From assembly GCA_016839865.1 (NCBI GenBank), contig JAEOTN010000274.1:1-5955 (forward strand): DNA of 5,955 bases, written 5' to 3'. Both the position numbers and the translations under genes were made by a program. The notes under the pieces are model-generated. The model did not search any database. It was not told the origin of the DNA and worked only from the letters and a program-made list of their open reading frames with translations. This document shows, in pieces, positions 1 through 5,078 of this stretch. Position 1 is the stretch's first letter; every line of letters begins with the position of its first letter. The stretch is from Promethearchaeota archaeon (lineage in GTDB: Archaea > Asgardarchaeota > Lokiarchaeia > Sigynarchaeales > MK-D1).

Positions 1-183
1 AAAATGTACTCGTGGGATTACTGTCCTGGAGAATTACTTGTACGGGAGGCGGGAGGAAAGTCAACAGATATATTAAATAAAAGGTTAAAATTTCAAGGTA
101 ACCTATGTGTAATTTCTGCACCGGGATATGTGTTTTCCAATAGTGAGCTTCATGAAAGCCTTTTACATTTATTTAATGCTTAA
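1..183 (+). CDS. Inositol monophosphatase-family protein, C-terminal fragment
   Basis: This is the last 60 codons of a gene that begins before the window, open in frame 1 and ending with TAA at 181-183. The fragment contains WDYCPGELLVREAGG near its start, which matches the second signature of the inositol monophosphatase / fructose-1,6-bisphosphatase superfamily (WDxxxGxxxVxEAGG). In that family the Asp of this motif helps bind the catalytic metal ions. The rest (LCVISAPGYVF...LHESLLHLF) fits the usual C-terminal strand and final helix. Archaeal members often hydrolyse inositol-1-phosphate and/or fructose-1,6-bisphosphate; which substrate applies here cannot be judged from the fragment. The first metal-binding signature (DPxDG) must lie upstream. 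Family assignment is good; exact function is open. Confidence 0.85.
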   Translation, partial: KMYSWDYCPGELLVREAGGKSTDILNKRLKFQGNLCVISAPGYVFSNSELHESLLHLFNA

Positions 184-218
184 TATTTTGTAATTATATC
201 CGATAAAATATTAGGTGA

Positions 219-230
219 ATTTTTTCTTTA
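219..230 (+). terminator. Possible T-tract terminator after the IMPase-like gene
   Basis: A T-rich run (six T, C, three T) lies about 37 bp after the stop codon at 183 in an otherwise AT-rich spacer. Archaeal RNA polymerases commonly terminate at such runs without a strong hairpin, and no convincing stem was seen upstream of it. The support is only composition and position. Confidence 0.35.
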
Positions 231-265
231 TTATCTTGAATTTTGCTAAAATTTGAATCTGCTAA

Positions 266-279
266 AGATTTAATTAAAT
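266..279 (+). promoter_or_regulatory. Candidate TATA/BRE region of the vps4-vps25 unit
   Basis: The box TTTAATTAAA (about 269-278) is preceded by a purine-rich AAAG that could serve as a BRE. With normal archaeal spacing, transcription would start near 297-301. That gives a leader of about 30 nt, which contains the GGAG at 307-310. This is inferred from sequence resemblance only, in a region that is AT-rich throughout. Confidence 0.35.
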
Positions 280-327
280 CACTTTAAGTACAGAATATCA
301 GAAAAAGGAGTCACTGCTAAGAAAAAA

Positions 328-1557
328 ATGTCCTCTACAGATTCTAAAATGCTCAAGTACGCGAAACAAATTGCAGGTCAAGCAATTGCATTTGATCGGG
401 CGAAGAATTATCGTGAAGCTACTATTAACTATATAAAAGCAGCGGAAATCTTGGTCGAATGCACAAAATACACAAAAAATGCAAATATGAAACAAATGTG
501 GTCAGATAAGGCTACAGAATATCTTGATCGTGCAGAAGAACTAAAAAACGTGGGAAAGAAGAAAGTCCGATTGCGGTCCTCAATTTCTAGCAAACCCGCT
601 AAAGAACGAAAAGAGGGTGAAGAACCCGAGGATGAGGATGAAGATGAAGAATTAACCGAAGAAGAATTAGAGATGGAAAAAATGGTAATGGGTACTGTGT
701 TGATTGAAAAACCAGACATCTCTTGGGAAGATATTGCTGGATTACCAGATCCAAAACAAGCTCTTCGGGAAGCAGTCGTACTCCCCTTGAAAAGGCCAGA
801 ATTATTCACAGGTGCTCGAAAACCATGGTCCGGAATTTTATTATTTGGTCCGCCTGGTTGTGGAAAAACTATGGTGGCTCAAGCAGCTGCTAATGAGATT
901 AATTGTACTTTTTTTGTTGCGGATTCTGCTAGCATTATGAGTAAATGGCTTGGCGAATCTGAAAAACTAGTCAGAGCCTTGTTTGATGTTGCCCGAAGGA
1001 AAGCACCAAGCATAGTATTCTTTGATGAAATTGATTCTGTTGCTGGTACTCGAGGAGGGGGTGGAGAAGGGGGAGGAGAACGAAGATTAAAAACCCAACT
1101 TCTTCAAGAGATTCAAGGTGTTAAAGGGGGAAGTTCCAACACGAAAAAACTCTTAACAATAATGGCTGCTACCAACCGTCCCTGGGATTTAGATAGTGCA
1201 TTCTTACGCAGATTCGAACGGAAAATATATACACCTTTACCTGATATTGAATCTCGTGAAGCTATTTTTGCATATCATACTCGAGGAATAGAAAAAGAAG
1301 AGAGTGTAGATTTCAAGGAATTAGCTGAAGTGACAGATGGATATTCAGGTAGTGATATTGCGATTGTGTGTAGAGAAGTGATCATGCGACCTATTCGTGA
1401 ATTGGATAAATCCGGCTCATTGGAAGGCAATACAGATGTACAGGTTCGATCTATTAACCGTGATGATTTTGATCATGCTTTACGTAAGATACGTCCTACT
1501 GTGAGTGATGAAGAAATTCAAAGATTTGATGACTGGAAGGAAGAATACGGAGGATAA
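328..1557 (+). CDS. vps4: Vps4-type AAA ATPase with MIT domain (ESCRT-III disassembly)
   Basis: This 409-residue protein has the full architecture of Vps4, the AAA ATPase that pulls ESCRT-III subunits through its hexameric pore and recycles membrane-remodelling filaments. Residues 5-75 form an MIT domain; its third helix (ATEYLDRAEELK, 62-73) closely resembles the eukaryotic ESCRT-III-binding helix. A basic then strongly acidic linker spans about 77-118. The AAA core follows: DISWEDIAGL (130-139), Walker A GPPGCGKT (174-181), pore loop KWLGESEK (206-213), Walker B IVFFDEID (229-236), sensor-1 ATN (281-283), arginine fingers R294/R295 and GYSGSDI (338-344). The C-terminal helix motif RPTVSDEEI (389-397) is Vps4-like, but the region where eukaryotic Vps4 carries its beta domain is reduced to about 16 residues. 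A Gly-rich stretch (242-250) follows Walker B. ATG at 328 is used because the MIT domain begins right after it; GGAG lies 17 nt upstream, rather far. vps25 follows after 17 bp. Confidence 0.95.
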   Translation: MSSTDSKMLKYAKQIAGQAIAFDRAKNYREATINYIKAAEILVECTKYTKNANMKQMWSDKATEYLDRAEELKNVGKKKVRLRSSISSKPAKERKEGEEPEDEDEDEELTEEELEMEKMVMGTVLIEKPDISWEDIAGLPDPKQALREAVVLPLKRPELFTGARKPWSGILLFGPPGCGKTMVAQAAANEINCTFFVADSASIMSKWLGESEKLVRALFDVARRKAPSIVFFDEIDSVAGTRGGGGEGGGERRLKTQLLQEIQGVKGGSSNTKKLLTIMAATNRPWDLDSAFLRRFERKIYTPLPDIESREAIFAYHTRGIEKEESVDFKELAEVTDGYSGSDIAIVCREVIMRPIRELDKSGSLEGNTDVQVRSINRDDFDHALRKIRPTVSDEEIQRFDDWKEEYGG

Positions 1558-1563
1558 ATATAA

Positions 1564-1581
1564 CTCCTTAGCCATTGGAGG
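1564..1581 (+). promoter_or_regulatory. Shine-Dalgarno GGAGG before vps25, with pairing CTCC
   Basis: GGAGG at 1577-1581 is a perfect Shine-Dalgarno core, but it lies 5 nt before an in-frame ATA (1587) and 8 nt before ACG (1590). It overlaps the only conventional start, TTG at 1575. CTCC at 1564-1567 could pair with it as a small 4-bp stem. CTCC could instead pair with GGAG at 1549-1552, at the end of vps4. The sites are seen directly; their role in initiation or coupling is inference. Confidence 0.4.
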
Positions 1582-2549
1582 TTCCTATAACGGCCGAAAT
1601 AGAAAAAAAGAAACCAGAGAAACAGAAGACTAGTCAACTAGATGAGGAACGCGCTGCTAAATTGCTGAAATTAAGAGAATTAAAGCAAAAACTTGCAGAA
1701 ATGGAAAAACACGAGCAAGTTGATACTCCTTCTGAAGTAATCGATGTAAAACTTTTGACTAACGAGCCAGAATCCGCTGAAAATAAACAGTTAGATTCAG
1801 ATTTATCAAAATTAGAATCCTCAATCACCCAAGAAATCACACAAACTACATTTGAAGACGAAGAAAAAAAAGTTTCTTCAACTTTGAATAAAATTACAGG
1901 AGTTACAGATACTGTAAATGAGGTTAAACTAACTGAAGCAGATCTTGCTTCAATTGATGCTGAAATTCAAAAATTGGAACAAGAGATTGAAATTGAGCAA
2001 ACAAAAGCAGCAGTAATTGTCTCGATTTTCGACCAGCTCTGTGAAGAATATACCTGGTTGAATGAACCTGCTTATGGTTTTATGTATTCCATGCCAAATA
2101 AGAAGAAAGACAAACAAAATTATCAATCCTGGCTCGATGATTGGTCTAAAGTCTTATTTGATTATGCGCAAATTGCTGCGAAACACATAATCTACACTAA
2201 AGAATTACTTTCGGAAAAACCATGGAGTGAGTTCAAGGATAGAACCTCCGTGATACAAGAACTCGCGGATGGGCTGATCAGACAAAAAGTCGCAGAATTT
2301 CTGGATAAGAAGAAAGAGAGACTACGTGTATATTGGAGATCATTAGAATCATGGGCAGATGCCATTATAGATTGGGCTAAAGAAATAGCATTCACGGAAC
2401 CAATTTTTATCGAGGATATTCGTGAAGCGAATCAAGAATTTAGCTTTCTCCCAGAGGATGATATCATTAAAATATTCAATATCATCGCAAAACAAGGTCA
2501 TATCAAAGTAAAAGTCGATGAAAAATACGCTGTCCAAATAAAATTCTGA
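1575..2549 (+). CDS. vps25: Vps25-like ESCRT-II subunit with N-terminal coiled-coil extension
   Basis: The C-terminal half of this 324-residue protein matches Vps25, the ESCRT-II subunit that links to ESCRT-III. Residues about 155-173 hold an aromatic/proline segment (YTWLNEPAYGF) where Vps25 has its PPF-type motif that contacts Vps22/Vps36. Winged helix 1 spans about 183-253. Winged helix 2 starts with YWRSLESWADAIIDW (253-267), very close to the yeast and human Vps25 signatures (W-[KR]-x-x-[DE]-[SE]-W), and runs to the C-terminus. Eukaryotic Vps25 is about 175-200 residues, so residues 1-150 are extra. That part is charged, Lys/Glu-rich and probably coiled coil at about 20-46 and 119-147. 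It has no signal peptide or membrane segment. It follows vps4 by 17 bp and is likely co-transcribed. The frame is closed by TAG at 1569, and the first ATG is codon 43, so the start must be TTG 1575 or a non-canonical codon just after GGAGG. Confidence 0.85.
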   Translation: MEVPITAEIEKKKPEKQKTSQLDEERAAKLLKLRELKQKLAEMEKHEQVDTPSEVIDVKLLTNEPESAENKQLDSDLSKLESSITQEITQTTFEDEEKKVSSTLNKITGVTDTVNEVKLTEADLASIDAEIQKLEQEIEIEQTKAAVIVSIFDQLCEEYTWLNEPAYGFMYSMPNKKKDKQNYQSWLDDWSKVLFDYAQIAAKHIIYTKELLSEKPWSEFKDRTSVIQELADGLIRQKVAEFLDKKKERLRVYWRSLESWADAIIDWAKEIAFTEPIFIEDIREANQEFSFLPEDDIIKIFNIIAKQGHIKVKVDEKYAVQIKF

Positions 2550-2559
2550 TTACTCGGAA

Positions 2560-2566
2560 TTTTTTT
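2560..2566 (+). terminator. Possible T7 terminator after vps25
   Basis: Seven T residues begin 11 bp after the vps25 stop codon, a position typical of archaeal T-tract terminators. The following gene starts 33 bp later on the same strand, so partial read-through is also plausible. No hairpin was seen. Confidence 0.35.
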
Positions 2567-2598
2567 AAGCCTACAATAGCAGTTAGATATGAAAGCTC

Positions 2599-3429
2599 AT
2601 GAAATTAGGCATTAGTTCCTTGTCTCATATAATTTTCAGTGGAAAAAACCATCCTGATACGAATTTAAATTCCTTATTGATCCAAGCAACACGTTCTTGT
2701 TTAGAGTTCTGTGAAACTCATCAACTAGAAGTTTGCGAATTGATCATAGACCCAGTTACCACTTTCATTGAAGAAAATAAACAAGAATTCATAGATGTTT
2801 GTAAAGAGTTTTCCATTCGAAAACAGGTTCATGCAGCTCTCATAGATGTATCATTATGCTCATTTAATCAAAAGATTTCTGAAGCTACTCTAAAAACATT
2901 CAAAAACAATTTAGAAATAGCTTCTTCAATTAGTGCAAAAACTATCACCATCCATCCTGGAGTTTCTAATATACCAATTTCAGCATTTAAACATAAGAAC
3001 TTAGAAATTTTAGAAAATCAACTGATAAATCTACTTGAATATACTAAGAGTTCCAATGTAAAATTATGTCTAGAAAACATGTCAGAAGACACGGGGATCT
3101 GCCGGAACGAAGAGGAGTTACTTTCAATTTACCAGAATGTCAATAATTCCAATCTTTTTTTCACTTACGATACTTCTCATCTTTGGATGAGTGACCAGGA
3201 TCATAGTCAATTTCTGAATCGTCTTCACCACCATATAAAAAATGTGCATATAGCAGATAATATCGATAAGAAAAAGGACCAACATCCCACTATTGGAACT
3301 GGAAATGTACCATTTCCAGAGATTATTGAAACACTACAACATTTTGATTATTCTGAATCACTAGTTATTGAGCTGTTAGATATAACAGGTTTGGAAAAAA
3401 GTATCAATTACGTGAAGGAAATTCTATAG
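2599..3429 (+). CDS. Sugar phosphate isomerase/epimerase-like TIM-barrel protein
   Basis: This 276-residue protein looks like the xylose isomerase-like / AP endonuclease family 2 TIM barrel. It opens with MKLGISS, a typical first barrel strand. Putative metal and substrate ligands fall where the family has them: H78 (VHAAL), H119 (TIHPG), E159 (LCLEN), D191 and H194 (YDTSH), H217 (VHIADN), H229 in DQHPTIGTG, and E258 (VIEL). The set of E159, D191, H194, H217 and E258 and the HxxxGxG motif resemble both endonuclease IV and sugar epimerases. The length fits both. I favour a sugar or polyol isomerase/epimerase because an Idh/MocA-type dehydrogenase lies close by, but a DNA-repair endonuclease IV-like role is not excluded. 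The ATG at 2599 is in frame with the first barrel strand; ATG at 2589 is out of frame, and no clear Shine-Dalgarno element is visible. The gene ends in a 6-bp overlap with the convergent small gene. Confidence 0.8.
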   Translation: MKLGISSLSHIIFSGKNHPDTNLNSLLIQATRSCLEFCETHQLEVCELIIDPVTTFIEENKQEFIDVCKEFSIRKQVHAALIDVSLCSFNQKISEATLKTFKNNLEIASSISAKTITIHPGVSNIPISAFKHKNLEILENQLINLLEYTKSSNVKLCLENMSEDTGICRNEEELLSIYQNVNNSNLFFTYDTSHLWMSDQDHSQFLNRLHHHIKNVHIADNIDKKKDQHPTIGTGNVPFPEIIETLQHFDYSESLVIELLDITGLEKSINYVKEIL

Positions 3430-3636
3430 TTCTTCACGAATTAACTCAATTTCTGATGAAAATCCTGGTATCATACCGTCGAAAAAGACATACCCTTTTT
3501 CTTTTAGTGATTTTAAAATAAGTCTTACACCCTCAAACTCATTTTCACATGCTATTTGTATATCCTTGTAATTCATTTTATTGCTATTATTCTTGAGTAA
3601 CTCAACAATGAAATGTTCATGTTCATTTAATCCCAT
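3424..3636 (-). CDS. Small winged-helix-like protein (putative DNA-binding)
   Basis: The 70-residue product has the pattern of a compact winged helix. Helix 1 is EHEHFIVELLKNN (5-17), helix 2 is NYKDIQIACEN (22-32), and a recognition-type helix GVRLILKSLKEKGYV (36-50) is followed by a turn and a hydrophobic wing-like segment FFDGMIPGF (51-59). I do not recognise a named family. The pattern suggests a minimal transcription regulator or a protein-interaction winged helix. The ATG at 3636 has no strong Shine-Dalgarno element. A TATA-like AAATTAATA on this strand (3661-3669) lies about 29 bp upstream, which would fit an almost leaderless transcript. It lies 65 bp downstream of the Gfo/Idh/MocA-like gene on the same strand, so it might also be read from that promoter. 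It overlaps the convergent isomerase-like gene by 6 bp. That it is a real gene is supported by its tight fit between neighbours and its helix pattern. Confidence 0.65.
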   Translation of the reverse strand: MGLNEHEHFIVELLKNNSNKMNYKDIQIACENEFEGVRLILKSLKEKGYVFFDGMIPGFSSEIELIREEL

Positions 3637-3701
3637 ACTATTTTCATCTCAAGTCAATGCTATTAATTTGTGTGTCACGTAGAGAAGATGAGTTCTTGAT
3701 T

Positions 3702-4919
3702 TTACGGATAGGTGAAGTTTTTCGGAATGTCTATGCGTTTACCTTGTTCTGCAGAAAGATATGCTGCATACATAACTTTTGTTGTGTCAATTGCTAAATC
3801 TATGTTTGAAATAGGTTGTGTGTTTGAAATCACACTACGAATGAAATCAGTTACTTCAAATGGGTAACCGGTCATCCAATCTTCAGAAGGTTGCGCATGA
3901 GACCATCCTGCTTTAGTTTCTGTTTTTTCAATTGTATATGCATTTTTGAATTGGATTTCAGTTGGAGCAAAAGCCATCACCGAATTATTATTAGAGATTT
4001 TAGTCTCAATTCGGGTATTGCTAGCATAAATATTCAGCCAGTTTTCAATTCCACCCAGAGTAACATCAGAAGCAATTACTACTGCATTTGTACCATCCTC
4101 GAATGTGATTATCGCACTAGACCAGTCTTCAACATCATGTGGTCGACTTACGATATAATCTTGTCCCTTAGGAATTGAATTTAGAAGATCCCGATTTTTA
4201 GCTGTTGTTGCAACTACACTTTTTGGTTTAATAGGTGAGTTTTCCCGTTCTATGCCTTCCCAATGTTTTAAATGAATAACGGCACCATATGGATGCGCCC
4301 CCATACGAATTAGAGCTCCTCCTCCAGTATATTTCCATTCAGAAGCAAATTTTGAATGAGAGCCTGAGTGACTTTCACCACAACGAATTTCTAAAATTTT
4401 GCTTTGTGCTTTTTGGAGTAATTTTTTCGCTTTGGTTATAGGAGGGGCGTACACCCAATTTTCAGCATAGCCAAAAATTGTTCCTTGTTTCTGAATCACA
4501 TTTTTAAGGATTTCACATTCTTTTAGTACTTCTTTTAACATAGTGAGTTTATTTGTTTCTCCTACATCCTTGCGTTCTTCAATTGGAATTGTCGGGTCTC
4601 CAAAATATCCAGTAAGAGGTTTTTCACAAATCACATGTTTTCCTGCAATTGCAGCTTCTTTCGTAAAAGCAGAATGAGTGTGAGTAGGAGTAACGATATC
4701 AATTATATCGGCGTCCACGGAATGAATCATATCAATACTATCTGTGTTGACTAGTTTTGAATCGAGTTTGAATTCATTGCAAAATTTCATTGCACCCTCT
4801 TTATTTCGAGACGAAACTCCAGAGATCTCAATTTTTACATTTGGGATCTGCTTATAGGCTTCCGCATGAATTCGAGCAGCGAATCCAGTCCCGACAAATG
4901 CGATTTTTACGACTTCCAT
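3702..4919 (-). CDS. Gfo/Idh/MocA-family NAD(P)-dependent oxidoreductase
   Basis: This protein of 405 residues (from ATG 4919) belongs to the glucose-fructose oxidoreductase / inositol dehydrogenase / MocA family. The N-terminal Rossmann fold has KIAFVGTGFAARIH (5-18) with the GxGxxA nucleotide loop. DIVTPTHTH (74-82) marks the typical strand before the catalytic lysine, and CEKP (98-101) supplies that lysine (K100). The C-terminal substrate domain has GGGALIRMGAHPYG (199-212), where the family has its conserved Asp/Gly-His segment. Members oxidise or reduce sugars, sugar acids or cyclitols; the substrate cannot be read here. It is longer than many members (about 330-390), with an insert around 104-125 (PTIPIEERKDVGE). 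A TTG three codons upstream (4928) is also possible, but ATG 4919 sits directly before the first Rossmann strand. No transmembrane segment is seen. The neighbouring isomerase-like gene suggests a shared sugar or polyol pathway (inference). Confidence 0.88.
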   Translation of the reverse strand: MEVVKIAFVGTGFAARIHAEAYKQIPNVKIEISGVSSRNKEGAMKFCNEFKLDSKLVNTDSIDMIHSVDADIIDIVTPTHTHSAFTKEAAIAGKHVICEKPLTGYFGDPTIPIEERKDVGETNKLTMLKEVLKECEILKNVIQKQGTIFGYAENWVYAPPITKAKKLLQKAQSKILEIRCGESHSGSHSKFASEWKYTGGGALIRMGAHPYGAVIHLKHWEGIERENSPIKPKSVVATTAKNRDLLNSIPKGQDYIVSRPHDVEDWSSAIITFEDGTNAVVIASDVTLGGIENWLNIYASNTRIETKISNNNSVMAFAPTEIQFKNAYTIEKTETKAGWSHAQPSEDWMTGYPFEVTDFIRSVISNTQPISNIDLAIDTTKVMYAAYLSAEQGKRIDIPKNFTYP

Positions 4920-4954
4920 ATTCTTCAATCTGTTTTTTTGAATGATAGAACGCT

Positions 4955-4968
4955 ACTTTTAACATATT
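4955..4968 (-). promoter_or_regulatory. Candidate TATA box for the oxidoreductase gene
   Basis: On the minus strand, ATATGTTAAAA (about 4957-4967) lies about 43 bp upstream of ATG 4919. With usual archaeal spacing it would give a leader of about 17 nt. It is a weak match in AT-rich DNA and rests on position alone. Confidence 0.25.
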
Positions 4969-4980
4969 GCGTAGTCCATT

Positions 4981-5000
4981 TAGCCAAAATTAGCCTAAAT
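4981..5000. repeat. Tandem 10-bp direct repeat in the divergent intergenic region
   Basis: TAGCCAAAAT (4981-4990) is followed immediately by TAGCCTAAAT (4991-5000), 9 of 10 bases identical. The period of about one helical turn places both copies on the same DNA face. The pair lies just upstream of the candidate TATA box of the actin-family gene and behind the start of the divergent oxidoreductase gene, so it could be an operator for either. No protein is known to bind it. Confidence 0.5.
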
Positions 5001-5003
5001 AAA

Positions 5004-5016
5004 ATTAAATTATAAG
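5004..5016 (+). promoter_or_regulatory. Candidate TATA box for the actin-related gene
   Basis: The AT-rich string TTAAATTATAAG (about 5005-5016) lies some 65 bp before ATG 5079. It would put the transcription start near 5036-5042 and leave a leader of about 40 nt. The purine-rich bases before it could act as BRE. The assignment is positional and weak because the whole spacer is AT-rich. Confidence 0.3.
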
Positions 5017-5078
5017 ATTAAATTAAGTTATTTATCGAACAACGATTTGATTTTTTTAACCAATCCAAAACGATTAAC

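Noticed and set aside
429..809. Open frame of 126 codons on the minus strand
   Set aside because: It is antisense to vps4; its poly-Ser stretch simply mirrors the acidic Glu/Asp codons of the Vps4 linker.
1575..2549. Alternative identity as a Vps22/Vps36-type EAP30 protein or an ESCRT-III subunit
   Set aside because: The YWRSLESWADAI signature and the two terminal winged helices match Vps25. ESCRT-III proteins are helical bundles without these motifs.
3891..4178. Open frame of 95 codons on the plus strand
   Set aside because: It is fully antisense to the Gfo/Idh/MocA gene. The Cys/Phe/Ile-rich product looks like a reverse-frame shadow.
4920..4928. TTG start for the oxidoreductase, adding three residues
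   Set aside because: ATG 4919 directly precedes the first Rossmann strand and is the more common codon. No Shine-Dalgarno element favours TTG, though it is not excluded.
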